Shown: positions 1 to 8,579, counted from the first letter of the stretch. The stretch is DNA of 64,000 nucleotides from Nonomuraea gerenzanensis (GCF_020215645.1 NZ_CP084058.1:372001-436000); one strand, 5' to 3'. Notes: a model not told the origin generated them from the letters alone. A program made the numbers and translations.

Positions 1-1404
1 GCCAGGCCAGCCTGTGATCAGTACGGCGTCGAGGCCGGAGACGTCGACGCCGAGCTCCAGGGCGTTCGTGGTGGCCAGGCCCATGATCGTGCCGGCGCGG
101 AGTGCCTTTTCGAGGAGTCTGCGGTCCTCGGCGAGGTAGCCGGCCCGGTAGGCGGCGATCTTGTTGGGGAGCTCGGCCAGGTCTGGGTCGGGGGGCTCGG
201 GCAGGGCCCAGGTTAGTGGGCCATGGGGGGATCCCGGTGCTGTCGGCTCCGTGGTCTCGGGGTGGTGCTCGGAGGGCGTGCCAGGAGGGCCCGAGAGGGT
301 CATGGGAGCGGGGGGAGGAGGAGCGTCGATCCGGGGCTGGGAGGGGTTGGAGGGAGCTGTGGGAGTGGCAGGGGAGCCCGAGGGAGCGGGGAAGGTGGAG
401 GGGGTGACAGGGAAGGGGGGCGAGATGGAGAAGGCGACGTCGGCGAGTTTGGCGCGGGCCGACAGGGCGACGGTTTCGGCGCCGCGGCGGGAGCGGACGA
501 AGGCGAGGGTGCGTACGTCGGCCAGAACGAGGTCCGCCAGGAGGTCGGCCGCCTCCGCCGTGGCCGTCCGCCGCACAGGAGCCCCTCCCTCGCCCCGGAG
601 CTCCGTCAGGGGCGGCTCCCACAACGCGATGGTGGTGGAGCCCTTGGGGGAGGCGTCCACCGTCACCTCGTCCATCTCAAGCCCCGTCAGCCTCGTCGCG
701 AACACGCCCGGCTCGCTGGCCGTCGCCGAGGCGAGCACGAACGTGGGCCGGGAGTTGTAGCGGGCGCAGGCGCGGCGCAGGCGGCGCAGGATCTGGGCGA
801 CGTGCGAGCCGAAGACGCCGCGGTAGCCGTGACACTCGTCCACGACGACCATGCGCAGCCGGCGGAAGAACGACGACCACTGCGCGTGCCGGGGCAGGAT
901 GCTGCGGTGGAGCATGTCGGGGTTCGTCAGGACGTAGTTGGCGTGCTGGCGGACCCAGGTGCGCTCCTCGAACGGCGTGTCGCCGTCGAAGCAGGCCGCG
1001 CGGAGCTGGGTGATGCGCAGCTCGCGCAGGCCGCGGAGCTGGTCGGCGGCCAGCGCCTTGGTCGGCGTCAGGTAGAGGACCGTGCCGCCGCCGAGACACG
1101 AGGCGATCGCCGGGGTGAGGTACGCCAGGGACTTGCCGGAGGCCGTGCCTGTAGAGATGATCACGTTTCGGCCACGGTGTGCCAGGTCCGCGGCTTCGTA
1201 CTGGTGAGGCCAGAGTCCTGTCACCCCGCGGTTCGCCAAGCGCGTAACAAGTACTTCAGGCGTCCACTCGGGCCAACGGACTTGACCCGCCTGACGTGCT
1301 GGAACATGCTCCACATGGGTGACACGCTCGTGACGTGCGGGAACGCCAAGCAGGTGGTGGAGGAGTGGACCTGCCTGTTGTGGGGAGGATCCGGAGGAAG
1401 TCAC
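1..1404 (-). CDS. DEAD/DEAH-box helicase (Lhr/YprA-like, DUF1998-type), truncated by the left edge
   Basis: Superfamily 2 helicase whose 3' end lies outside the window. The minus-strand reading contains Walker A (STGTASGKS), a DECH box, motif III (LASATAS) and, at the edge, the second RecA lobe (TTNALELGVDVSGLDAV). These are typical of the actinobacterial helicase that lies divergent to bldG in Streptomyces. The N-terminus reads RHERVTHVEHVPAR. The start is uncertain: GTG at 1404 is preferred, TTG at 1431 is an in-frame alternative, and neither has a strong ribosome site. Odd feature: about 80 residues rich in Pro, Ser and Thr (bases about 190-435) are inserted between the two RecA lobes. The other large open frames here are out of phase and lack motifs. 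Confidence 0.85.
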   Translation of the reverse strand, partial: MTSSGSSPQQAGPLLHHLLGVPARHERVTHVEHVPARQAGQVRWPEWTPEVLVTRLANRGVTGLWPHQYEAADLAHRGRNVIISTGTASGKSLAYLTPAIASCLGGGTVLYLTPTKALAADQLRGLRELRITQLRAACFDGDTPFEERTWVRQHANYVLTNPDMLHRSILPRHAQWSSFFRRLRMVVVDECHGYRGVFGSHVAQILRRLRRACARYNSRPTFVLASATASEPGVFATRLTGLEMDEVTVDASPKGSTTIALWEPPLTELRGEGGAPVRRTATAEAADLLADLVLADVRTLAFVRSRRGAETVALSARAKLADVAFSISPPFPVTPSTFPAPSGSPATPTAPSNPSQPRIDAPPPPAPMTLSGPPGTPSEHHPETTEPTAPGSPHGPLTWALPEPPDPDLAELPNKIAAYRAGYLAEDRRLLEKALRAGTIMGLATTNALELGVDVSGLDAVLITGWPG

Positions 1405-1573
1405 TGTTTCCAGTCTTGCATCGATGGGCAAAGTCGCCGGGAATCGTGATTTCGTATAGACACAAGCCAGGCGCGTGGTTGAATGCCGCGCGTCAGGGTC
1501 GGACAGTCTGGGGCCACGCTCCAGATTGCCAGGCCCGCAAGAGTACTTTCGCAGGCGAGGCGCTGGAGGATCT

Positions 1574-1924
1574 GTGGATCTGAAGTTGGATCACCGCACC
1601 GAAGACCGACTCACCATCGTGGAGGTCGAGGGTGAGATCGATGTCTACACGGCGCCGAGATTGCGTGAGCTCCTCATCGACCTGGTCAACAAGGGCAACT
1701 TCCACCTTCTTGTGAACATGGAGAAGGTCGACTTCCTCGACTCCACGGGCCTCGGTGTCCTGGTCGGGGGGCTCAAGCGGGTACGTGCGCACGACGGCTC
1801 CCTCGAGCTCGTCTGCACGCAGGAGCGCATCCTCAAGATCTTCCGGATCACCGGGCTGACCAAGGTCTTCGGGATCTACGCTTCGGTCGACGAGGCCAAG
1901 GAAGCTCACGGCAAAGACAAGTAG
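1574..1924 (+). CDS. bldG: BldG-like anti-sigma factor antagonist (STAS domain)
   Basis: A 116-residue single STAS-domain protein of the SpoIIAA/RsbV family. It binds and relieves a partner anti-sigma factor when its serine is unphosphorylated. The sequence contains [13 protein letters not shown] near the N-terminus and [18 protein letters not shown], in which Ser57 is the expected phosphorylated residue. The [16 protein letters not shown] segment is almost diagnostic of Streptomyces BldG, which is required for aerial development and antibiotic production. I chose the GTG at 1574 because GGAGG sits 5 nt upstream and the length then equals that of BldG; a longer in-frame extension has no homology. 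The anti-sigma gene follows after 1 nt, so the two are probably co-transcribed. The divergent helicase neighbour matches the Streptomyces order. Confidence 0.95.
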   Translation: MDLKLDHRTEDRLTIVEVEGEIDVYTAPRLRELLIDLVNKGNFHLLVNMEKVDFLDSTGLGVLVGGLKRVRAHDGSLELVCTQERILKIFRITGLTKVFGIYASVDEAKEAHGKDK

Positions 1925-1925
1925 C

Positions 1926-2345
1926 ATGGCTACCGTCGAGCTGACGTTCAGCGCCCTCCCCGCGCATGTGCGCACCGCCCGGCTGGTGGCGACGGCGATC
2001 GCTCGCCGCACCGGTGTGGAGGAGTCCCTGCTGGACGAGGTCCGGCTCGCCGTGGGTGAGGCGTGCTCCCGGGCAGTGGAGGCACATCGCGCTCACTGTC
2101 CGGGCGAGCCCATCCGCATCGAGCTGCGTGACGACTCCGGGCGCTTCGAAGTCACGGTCAGCGACCAAGCCCCCAGCGAGGAGATCAAGCAGGAGCGGCC
2201 GCTTGATCTCGGCATGCTGTCCGATTCGTTCATGTCGAACTTCGGGCTTGCGGTCATCGAGGGTTTGGCTGATGACGTGGAAGTGTTTCCCAGCCCCAAG
2301 GGGACGAACATCCGGATGAGCTGGCCTGCCGCTGTGGGGGTCTGA
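1926..2345 (+). CDS. RsbW-like anti-sigma factor / serine kinase (ATP-binding)
   Basis: A 139-residue GHKL (HATPase_c_2) protein that should bind BldG and phosphorylate its serine and may sequester one or more sigma factors. The N-box helix is visible as DEVRLAVGEACSRAVEAH at residues about 38-55, and the C-terminal part (FGLAVIEGLADDVEV, GTNIRMSW) matches the ATP-lid and G2-box region of RsbW-type kinases. The ATG lies 1 nt after the bldG stop, so translation is likely coupled. In Streptomyces the gene next to bldG has the same type and position. No sigma factor gene adjoins it, so the target cannot be named. Confidence 0.9.
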   Translation: MATVELTFSALPAHVRTARLVATAIARRTGVEESLLDEVRLAVGEACSRAVEAHRAHCPGEPIRIELRDDSGRFEVTVSDQAPSEEIKQERPLDLGMLSDSFMSNFGLAVIEGLADDVEVFPSPKGTNIRMSWPAAVGV

Positions 2346-2880
2346 CCACGGGCTCCAGTCGGGGGCCGGGCATGGTGGGTTGATGTCCGGCTTCGGGGTC
2401 GGCCTGCTTTCGGGTCGGCCCGAATGTGGGGGCGGGGTCTGAGCGGCTCCAGGGCTTTCCGGGCTGGTGGACTGTCTGGGGTGGAGTCGGTGGGCTCGAG
2501 GGGCGGTTTCTGGCTGGTCTCTGAGGTCGGCGTCGTCCGCGTGGGTGCCGGGCCGCCTTTCGGGGTGGGCGCCTTTTCGCACGGGAAGGGTGTCCGGCCG
2601 GGCGGGTGGTTGGGCGTCGAGTGCCGTACCTGAGGCAGTTTGCGCTGCGCTCTTCAGGCCCAGGCGCATAACGCGAATTAAATTGGTCTTCACTGCTTGG
2701 TAATTGTTGGGTCATGCTCGCTGCGATTTCGCTGCCATGGCGTCAAGTGAAGTTCGCATGCGAGAATTTCGGGACCAACCCGGTTCTTGGGGCTCGTTGT
2801 GAGGCGTTGGCCGCGGGAACGGTGAACTGTGGGGATGTGGGCGGTGGAGGCGCGCCGCTCTGTGGGTCTGCGCCTTAGGG

Positions 2881-3285
2881 GCTCGCGTTGGGGAACCGCG
2901 TTCACGGCTCGCGCTGCGGCGGCTTCTGCGGTGCGGGCTTGCGTTGCGGAGACGCGCGCTGTGAGGGCTCGCGTTGCGGAGACGCGCGCTGTGAGGGCTC
3001 GCGTTGTGCAAGCTTGCGCCGGGAATCCTGTTGCGAGGATGTGCGCTGTGGAGAACCGCGCTGCGGGGCCTCTCGGTGCGGAGGCTTGTGCTGCGCAGGG
3101 CTCGCGCGCCGCCGAGCTCGTGCCGCGAGGCCGCACGGCGGCCGTCCGCCGCTGAGGACGTTCCCGCCGCAGGAGGGCTGATGCGGAGGAGGGGCTTGCG
3201 CCGGAGCGGGGGCTCTCGCCGCAGGAGTCCTTGCGCCACAGAAGGGCGTACGCCGTGGAAACTGGCGCCGCGAGGGCCTACGCCG
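2881..3285. repeat. 15-bp-periodic degenerate repeat tract with a perfect 30-bp tandem duplication
   Basis: The sequence can be laid out in 15-base rows with conserved columns (roughly GCGYTGYGVRGRCKY). Bases 2941-2970 and 2971-3000 are identical 30-bp units (two rows each). Farther right the rows drift in phase and sequence. On the minus strand one frame reads ASLHN, ASPHS, ARLRN, ASPHS, ARLRN, ASPHR, close in style to the A-(D/N)-L-x-x pentapeptide repeat. The tract may be a decayed pentapeptide-repeat gene or a plain minisatellite. Confidence 0.6.
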
Positions 3286-3382
3286 CCAAGACCTGCACCC
3301 CCTACCCCCACACCCCCAACCATCCCCCTTTTCGGTCCGACCGATAACCCACCTTGCAGTGGCCGTAAACAAAGGGAAATTC

Positions 3383-3418
3383 CCCCTGTCAGATACCAAA
3401 CCACCTCCCTGGCAGGGG
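3383..3418. other. Inverted repeat upstream of hppA
   Basis: Ten-base arms CCCCTGTCAG (3383-3392) and CTGGCAGGGG (3409-3418) pair with one mismatch (a G-U pair in one RNA strand) around a 16-nt loop. It lies about 200 nt before the hppA start. It could be a terminator for minus-strand transcription or a regulator site; nothing decides between these. Confidence 0.35.
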
Positions 3419-3624
3419 ATTACTAGACACTCGCACAATTACCGGCCGCGAGAGCCTTCATATCCGCCGAGTGCCTGCGTAGACTCCCGGCACCGGCCAA
3501 GGTGATCCAGAGCAACGCGGATTCAACCGGAAGCGGCACCCACAACCCGGATGGTGCCGCAACACCCGCCGAGGAAAACTGCAGCACCGCCCGGGCAGGA
3601 CGACCGGTCTTGCCGAGGAGAACG

Positions 3625-5946
3625 ATGAGCAGGCACATGCTGGCAGCGGAGCCAGCGTCCAATCTGGCCCTGAGCGGAAACAATCTCACCATCGTGATCG
3701 TGGTCGCCGCGGTCGCACTCATAGCGCTGGCCGTCGCAGGCGGGCTGGTGCGCGAAGTGCTGTCCGCCGGCCAGGGCACCGAACGCATGCAGAACATCGC
3801 GCGCGCCGTGCAAGAGGGCGCCGCCGCCTACCTCACGCGTCAGTTCCGCACGTTGGCGATCTTCGTCGTCGTGATTCCCTTCCTGTTGCTGCTGCTACCC
3901 GCCGAAACCGACGTACGGATCGGGCGCTCGATCTTCTTCGTCGTCGGTGCGGTCTTCTCCGCGCTGACCGGATTCATGGGCATGTGGCTGGCCGTGCGCG
4001 GGAACGTCCGCGTCGCCGCCGCGGCCAGGGACGGCGGGGAGAAGCGCGCGATGCGCATCGCGTTCCGCACCGGCGGCGTGGCGGGCATGTTCACCGTGGG
4101 CCTCGGCCTGCTCGGAGCGGCCGTGGTGGTGTTCATCTACCAGGGCAACGCGCCGGGCGTGCTCGAAGGCTTCGGTTTCGGCGCGGCGCTGCTGGCGATG
4201 TTCATGCGAGTCGGCGGCGGCATCTTCACCAAGGCCGCCGACGTGGGCGCCGACCTCGTCGGCAAGGTCGAGCAGGGCATCCCTGAGGACGACCCGCGCA
4301 ACGCCGCCACCATCGCCGACAACGTGGGCGACAACGTCGGTGACTGCGCCGGCATGGCGGCCGACCTGTTCGAGTCGTACGCGGTCATGCTCGTGGCGAG
4401 CCTCATCCTGGGCCGGGCGGCCTTCGGCGAGGAGGGGCTGGTCTTCCCCCTCATCGTCCCGATGATCGGCGTCCTCACGGCGATCATCGGCATCTTCGTC
4501 ACCAGGCTGCGCGACCGCGACCGCAACGGCATGGCCGCGATCAACCGCAGCTTCTTCATCTCGGCCGGCATCTCGGCGGTGCTGGTGACGGGGGCCGCCT
4601 TCTGGTACCTGCCGAGCAGCTTCAGCGAGCTGACCGGCTCCACCATCACGAACTTCGACGGCGACCCGCGGCTCATCGCCATCGGCGCGGTCCTCATCGG
4701 CCTGGTGCTGGCCAGCGCCATCCAGCTGCTCACCGGCTACTTCACCGAGACCAACCGCCGCCCCGTCAAGGAGATCGGCGAGAGCTCGGTGACGGGCCCC
4801 GCCACCGTCATCCTGGCCGGCATCAGCGTCGGCCTGGAGTCGGCGGTCTACTCGGCGCTGATCATCGGCGGCGCGGTCTACGGCGCGTTCCTGCTCGGGT
4901 TCGGGAACGTGACGATCGCGCTGTTCGCCGTGGCCCTGGCCGGCACCGGCCTGCTGACCACGGTCGGCGTCATCGTCTCCATGGACACCTTCGGCCCCGT
5001 CTCCGACAACGCCCAGGGCATCGCGGAGATGTCCGGCGACGTCGAGGGCGAGGGCGCCCGCGTGCTGACCAGCCTCGACGCCGTGGGCAACACCACGAAG
5101 GCCATCACCAAGGGCATCGCCATCGCCACGGCCGTGCTGGCGGCCACGGCGCTGTTCGGCGCGTTCCGTACGGCGGTGGAGGAGGGGCTGGCGACCGCCT
5201 CGCCGGCGATCAAGAGCGCGCTGGGCAGCTTCTCCACCTTCTCGCTCAGCATCGACCAGCCGAACGTCCTGGTCGGCCTGATCATCGGCGCCGCGGTCGT
5301 GTTCCTGTTCTCCGGCCTGGCGATCATGGCGGTCGGGCGGGCCGCGATGCGGGTGGTCTTCGAGGTACGCGACCAGTTCCGCAACAAGCCCGGCATCATG
5401 GACGGCACCGAGAAGCCCGAGTACGGCCGCGTCGTGGACATCTGCACCCGCGACTCGCTGCGTGAGCTGGCCACGCCGGGTCTGCTGGCGGTCATGACGC
5501 CGATCGCGGTCGGGTTCGCGCTGGGGTACGCGCCGCTGGGCGCGTTCCTGGCCGGCGCCATCGCCTGCGGCACCCTGATGGCCGTCTTCCTGGCCAACTC
5601 GGGCGGCGCCTGGGACAACGCCAAGAAGCTCGTCGAGGACGGTCACCACGGCGGCAAGGGCTCCGAGGCGCACGCCGCCACGGTCATCGGCGACACGGTC
5701 GGCGACCCGTTCAAGGACACCGCCGGCCCTGCCATCAACCCGCTGATCAAGGTGATGAACCTGGTGGCGCTGCTGGTGGCGCCCGCGGTGGTGCTGTACG
5801 CGGCCAACCCGGCCGTGCGCATCGGCGTCACGGTGGTGGCGGTGGCCGTGGTGGTCGGCGCGATCATCGTCTCCAAGCGGCGTTCGGTGACCAGTGAGCC
5901 GGAGGCCAGCAACAACAACCGTGAGCACGAGCCCGTGGCGTCGTAG
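3625..5946 (+). CDS. hppA: Membrane proton-translocating pyrophosphatase (K+-independent type)
   Basis: A polytopic integral-membrane enzyme of 773 residues that hydrolyses pyrophosphate and pumps protons across the plasma membrane. The substrate-binding region is intact (GADLVGKVEQGIPEDDPRN, then DNVGDNVGDCAGMAADLFE), as is the C-terminal DTVGDPFKDTAGPAINPLIK block. The segment GNTTKAITKG carries lysine where K+-dependent enzymes have alanine, so by established knowledge of the family this is the K+-independent class. I chose ATG 3625 because GAGGAG lies 4 nt upstream. An in-frame GTG at 3502 would add 41 hydrophilic residues not expected in the family. Streptomyces also has hppA beside bldG. 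A strong hairpin follows the gene. Confidence 0.95.
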   Translation: MSRHMLAAEPASNLALSGNNLTIVIVVAAVALIALAVAGGLVREVLSAGQGTERMQNIARAVQEGAAAYLTRQFRTLAIFVVVIPFLLLLLPAETDVRIGRSIFFVVGAVFSALTGFMGMWLAVRGNVRVAAAARDGGEKRAMRIAFRTGGVAGMFTVGLGLLGAAVVVFIYQGNAPGVLEGFGFGAALLAMFMRVGGGIFTKAADVGADLVGKVEQGIPEDDPRNAATIADNVGDNVGDCAGMAADLFESYAVMLVASLILGRAAFGEEGLVFPLIVPMIGVLTAIIGIFVTRLRDRDRNGMAAINRSFFISAGISAVLVTGAAFWYLPSSFSELTGSTITNFDGDPRLIAIGAVLIGLVLASAIQLLTGYFTETNRRPVKEIGESSVTGPATVILAGISVGLESAVYSALIIGGAVYGAFLLGFGNVTIALFAVALAGTGLLTTVGVIVSMDTFGPVSDNAQGIAEMSGDVEGEGARVLTSLDAVGNTTKAITKGIAIATAVLAATALFGAFRTAVEEGLATASPAIKSALGSFSTFSLSIDQPNVLVGLIIGAAVVFLFSGLAIMAVGRAAMRVVFEVRDQFRNKPGIMDGTEKPEYGRVVDICTRDSLRELATPGLLAVMTPIAVGFALGYAPLGAFLAGAIACGTLMAVFLANSGGAWDNAKKLVEDGHHGGKGSEAHAATVIGDTVGDPFKDTAGPAINPLIKVMNLVALLVAPAVVLYAANPAVRIGVTVVAVAVVVGAIIVSKRRSVTSEPEASNNNREHEPVAS

Positions 5947-5978
5947 CAGGTGTGAGGTCGTTGCAGGTATGAGGTCGA

Positions 5979-6015
5979 GCGCGCCCGTTTCCCGCAGAGG
6001 CGGGGGACGGGCGCG
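5979..6015. terminator. Hairpin terminator after hppA
   Basis: A GC-rich stem (GCGCCCGT paired with ACGGGCGC, extended inward by TCCCGC with GCGGGG) around a 4-6 nt loop, 33 nt after the hppA stop. It lacks a T-tract, which is common for actinomycete terminators. Confidence 0.6.
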
Positions 6016-6077
6016 TTCGCGTGCGGGAAGAGGGCACCTCTCGCGGCACCCGCTCCCCCCGATGGGAAACTGGGCGC

Positions 6078-6194
6078 GTGAACGATGAGAACCGGCCCAG
6101 CGGCGGCAAGACCCTGGGCCTGATCCTGCTGGCGATGATCGGCATCCTCGCAGTGATCATCGCGCTGTCCGTCTGGGCCTCGAGGACGGGATGA
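6078..6194 (+). CDS. Small single-pass membrane protein (38 aa)
   Basis: GTG start, 38 residues. A polar N-terminus (MNDENRPSGGKT) precedes one hydrophobic helix (LGLILLAMIGILAVIIALSVW) and a short basic tail. Its stop lies 4 nt before the sixA start, so the two genes may be co-expressed. Function unknown. Support is the single well-formed transmembrane helix and the tight spacing; there is no strong ribosome site. Confidence 0.5.
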   Translation: MNDENRPSGGKTLGLILLAMIGILAVIIALSVWASRTG

Positions 6195-6198
6195 CTCC

Positions 6199-6666
6199 GT
6201 GCGTACCTTGATCGTGTTGCGCCACGCGAAAGCCGCCCAGGTGCCCGGCCTGGCCGACCGCGAGCGACCCCTGACGGACCGGGGCGAGCGGGACGCCAAG
6301 CGGGTGGGCGAGGAGATCAGCGCGATGGGCCTGGAGCCCGACGTGGTGCTCTGCTCCCCGGCGGTCAGGACCAGGCGCACGGCCGAGCTGGCCTTCCCCG
6401 AGGTGGAGATCAGCTACGAGCGCGACATCTACGAGGCCTACCCGGAGGAGCTCCTGGAGCTGGTCCGGCGCACCGACCCCGGCCTGGGCACCGTGGTGCT
6501 GTGCGGGCACAACCCGGGCGTGCACGAGCTCGCGCTGAGCCTGGCCGGGGGCGACTACGTGTTCAGGCCGGGGGCGTTCGCGGTCGTCGGGGTGGAGTCC
6601 TCGTGGGAGGAGCTCTGGCCGGGGCAGGGGCGCCTGGTCACCAGGTGGGACCCTAAAGAACCGTGA
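6199..6666 (+). CDS. sixA: SixA-type phosphohistidine phosphatase (histidine phosphatase superfamily)
   Basis: A cytoplasmic 155-residue protein of the phosphoglycerate-mutase-like superfamily. The N-terminus MRTLIVLRHAKAAQ carries the catalytic RHA/K variant of the RHG motif, and GHNPGVHE supplies the second catalytic histidine. These fit the SixA subfamily, which removes phosphate from phosphohistidine proteins. GTG start at 6199. The 3' end overlaps the convergent serB gene by 14 nt. Confidence 0.85.
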   Translation: MRTLIVLRHAKAAQVPGLADRERPLTDRGERDAKRVGEEISAMGLEPDVVLCSPAVRTRRTAELAFPEVEISYERDIYEAYPEELLELVRRTDPGLGTVVLCGHNPGVHELALSLAGGDYVFRPGAFAVVGVESSWEELWPGQGRLVTRWDPKEP

Positions 6667-7873
6667 GCACGTTGTCCTCTGCGTCCGCGGCCTCCACCTC
6701 GTCCCGTGAGATCCCCAGCAGGTAGAGGATCGAGTCGAGGTAGGGCGTGTTGACCGCGGTGTCGGCCGCCTGCCGCACCACGGGCTTGGCGTTGAACGCG
6801 ATCCCCAGCCCGGCGGCGGCGATCATGTCGAGGTCGTTGGCGCCGTCGCCGATGGCGACGGTCTGGGAGATCGGCAGCTTGGCCGCGCGGGCGAAGCGCT
6901 CCAGCGCCCTGGCCTTGCCGGGACGGTCGACGATCTCCCCGACGACGCGCCCGGTGAGGTGGCCGTCGACGACTTCGAGGACGTTCGCGGCGGAGTAGTC
7001 GATGCCCAGCTCCTCGACCAGCCCGTCGGTGATCTGGGTGAAGCCGCCGCTGACGATGGCGAAGCGGTAGTCGAGCCGTTTGAGCGTGCGCACCAGCGTA
7101 CGGGCGCCCGGGGTGAGCACGACCTCCTTGCGCACGTGCTCGAACACCTCGGCGGGCAGCCCTTCGAGCAGCGCCACCCGGCGGCGCAGCGACTCGGCGA
7201 AGTCCAGCTCGCCGCGCATGGCCTCCTCGGTGACCCGGGCGACCTCCTCCAGGCAGCCGGCGTGCGCCGCGAGCAGCTCGATGACCTCGCCCTGGATGAG
7301 GGTCGAGTCGACGTCCATGACGATCAGGCGCTTGGCCCGGCGCGACAGGCCGGTGCGCTGCACGGCCACGTCGACTTCCTGCGCGGCGGCCTCGGCGGCC
7401 AGCTCGACGCGCAGCGCGTCGGGGTCGGCGCCGGAGACGGACAGCTCGATGCAGGTGACGGGCCACTGGGCGAGGCGCTCGATGCGGTCGATGTTGGCGC
7501 CGGCGGCGGCGATGCGGCCGGCGATGCCCGCGATGGCGGCGGGCTGCAGGGTGGCGCCGAGCACGCTGACCGACAGGCGGCCGCGGCGACGCTGCTCCTT
7601 GGCCTGCGATCCGGTGGAGAGCTCCACCTCCATGCCGAGGTCCTCGGCCACGCGTTCGACGGCGGTCCACATGGCACCGAGGGTGGTGCCGGTGCCGGTC
7701 GAGGGGCCGCCCGCGTACGCGACGAGCACGCCGAGGGTGAGCCTGCCTCGGATGACGACCTGCTCGATGTCGGCGACCGTCACCGGAAAGCGCGACAGGA
7801 CGGAGAAAAGACGCGAGGTGACGCCCGGGCGGTCAGGGCCGGTCAGTGTGATCAGGAGGGTGCGCTGGTCCAC
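6653..7873 (-). CDS. serB: Phosphoserine phosphatase with N-terminal ACT domains
   Basis: A 406-residue HAD enzyme catalysing the last step of serine synthesis. The N-terminal half is ACT-like (LLITLTGPDRPGVTSRLFSV), a regulatory amino-acid-binding module. The HAD domain has DVDSTLIQGE with the nucleophile aspartate, VSGGFTQ (motif II) and GDGANDLDM (motif IV). GTG start at 7873. TACCGT lies 8 nt upstream on the coding strand, so the mRNA may be nearly leaderless. Converges with sixA. Confidence 0.93.
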   Translation of the reverse strand: MDQRTLLITLTGPDRPGVTSRLFSVLSRFPVTVADIEQVVIRGRLTLGVLVAYAGGPSTGTGTTLGAMWTAVERVAEDLGMEVELSTGSQAKEQRRRGRLSVSVLGATLQPAAIAGIAGRIAAAGANIDRIERLAQWPVTCIELSVSGADPDALRVELAAEAAAQEVDVAVQRTGLSRRAKRLIVMDVDSTLIQGEVIELLAAHAGCLEEVARVTEEAMRGELDFAESLRRRVALLEGLPAEVFEHVRKEVVLTPGARTLVRTLKRLDYRFAIVSGGFTQITDGLVEELGIDYSAANVLEVVDGHLTGRVVGEIVDRPGKARALERFARAAKLPISQTVAIGDGANDLDMIAAAGLGIAFNAKPVVRQAADTAVNTPYLDSILYLLGISRDEVEAADAEDNVLTVL

Positions 7874-7952
7874 ATCCAGCCACGGTACTGCGCCCGGTCC
7901 GATGCTCGCGAAGCAGGTGCGGCATTCGGGCCCGGGCGCGGCGCGTGAGACC

Positions 7953-8480
7953 TTAGCGGACGACCTTGGTCTTGACGGTCTTCGCGAAGGCGTACTCGGG
8001 GATGCCGAGCCGGTCCAGCTCCTCCTTGCTCATGTTCTCCATGCCCTGGTCGACGTTGTAGGTGACGACGCCGAGGGTCGCGGTCTGGGTGCCCTTGGCC
8101 TTCTTGGTGACCTTGGCCTCGAACCTCATGGTGATGGCCTCGTCCACCTCCACGACCCTGGGCAGGACGCAGTAGAAGGCCCGTCCGTCGAGCGCGCACT
8201 GCGTGCCCTTCTCGGCCCAGTACTCGATCCGGCGCAGGTCGACGCCCTTGGGGAACTGGCCGCCGACAAACCACGAGTCCGCGTAGTGCGGGCCCTTATT
8301 GGTGGCCTTGATGGTGTACGTGATCTCTCCGCCAGGCTTGACGGTCTTGCTGGCCTTCACCTTCACGTCGAAGGAGGAGTACGGCTCGGCGGCGGTGGTG
8401 GCCGAGGCCGGAGTGGCCGAGAGGAGCAGGGCGCCCGCGGCAATTGCCAGCGCAGCGCCCTTGAGCAGGGAGTTTCGCAT
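7953..8480 (-). CDS. Secreted DUF11-like protein (paralogue 1)
   Basis: A 175-residue exported protein. The signal peptide ends near TPASATTAAE. The mature part starts PYSSFDVKVKASK and has the GGEITYTIKATNKGPHYAD signature of DUF11/CARDB-like beta-sandwich domains. Two cysteines (QCALDGRAFYC) could form a disulphide. The C-terminal stretch VDQGMENMS-x-x-EL-x-RLGI followed by KTVKTKVV is repeated almost exactly in the paralogue at 12079-12729. Function unknown; an extracellular adhesive or cell-wall role is possible. The upstream region shares AAATCTTCGTAAAG with the paralogue. Confidence 0.8.
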   Translation of the reverse strand: MRNSLLKGAALAIAAGALLLSATPASATTAAEPYSSFDVKVKASKTVKPGGEITYTIKATNKGPHYADSWFVGGQFPKGVDLRRIEYWAEKGTQCALDGRAFYCVLPRVVEVDEAITMRFEAKVTKKAKGTQTATLGVVTYNVDQGMENMSKEELDRLGIPEYAFAKTVKTKVVR

Positions 8481-8561
8481 TCACGTCTCCGTTACGAAGG
8501 GACACGGGGACGTCACATAACCAGGCCCCCGTAAATGTCGGCTTTTCCTATCACGAACCTA

Positions 8562-8575
8562 AAATCTTCGTAAAG
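8562..8575 (-). promoter_or_regulatory. Shared upstream motif of the DUF11 paralogues (copy 1)
   Basis: The plus strand reads AAATCTTCGTAAAG here, about 85-95 nt before the DUF11 start at 8480. A near-identical AAATTCTTCGCAAAG lies before the second paralogue. It is likely a common promoter or operator element. Confidence 0.4.
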
Positions 8576-8579
8576 TCTA

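Larger units (their letters stand above)
2346..3624. other. Long interval with no convincing gene (anti-sigma gene to hppA)
   Basis: About 1.28 kb. Bases 2346-2660 are G-rich with only arginine/proline-rich frames. Bases 2665-2710 are an AT-richer patch that could hold a promoter. Bases about 2860-3290 are a 15-bp-periodic repeat tract. Bases 3300-3624 lead into hppA and contain an inverted repeat. A minus-strand frame (2712-3404) reads the periodic tract as a degenerate five-residue repeat, but it lacks a good ribosome site, so I do not call it as a gene. Confidence 0.6.

Noticed and set aside
2254..2715. Minus-strand Pro/Arg-rich frame after the anti-sigma gene
   Set aside because: No ribosome site, composition-driven, overlaps the real anti-sigma gene.
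2941..3000. Possible CRISPR array in the tandem repeat region
   Set aside because: Units are contiguous without spacers and drift in sequence; no cas genes nearby.
2829..3181. Plus-strand Ala- or Cys-rich frames through the 15-bp repeat
   Set aside because: All phases of a 15-bp repeat stay open; these lack a start signal. The minus phase resembles a pentapeptide repeat best, and even that is not called as a gene.
3895..5928. Long open frame antisense to hppA
   Set aside because: Out-of-phase shadow of a GC-rich gene; composition dominated by Arg, Asp, Gly and His with no domain, while the plus strand is an intact pyrophosphatase.
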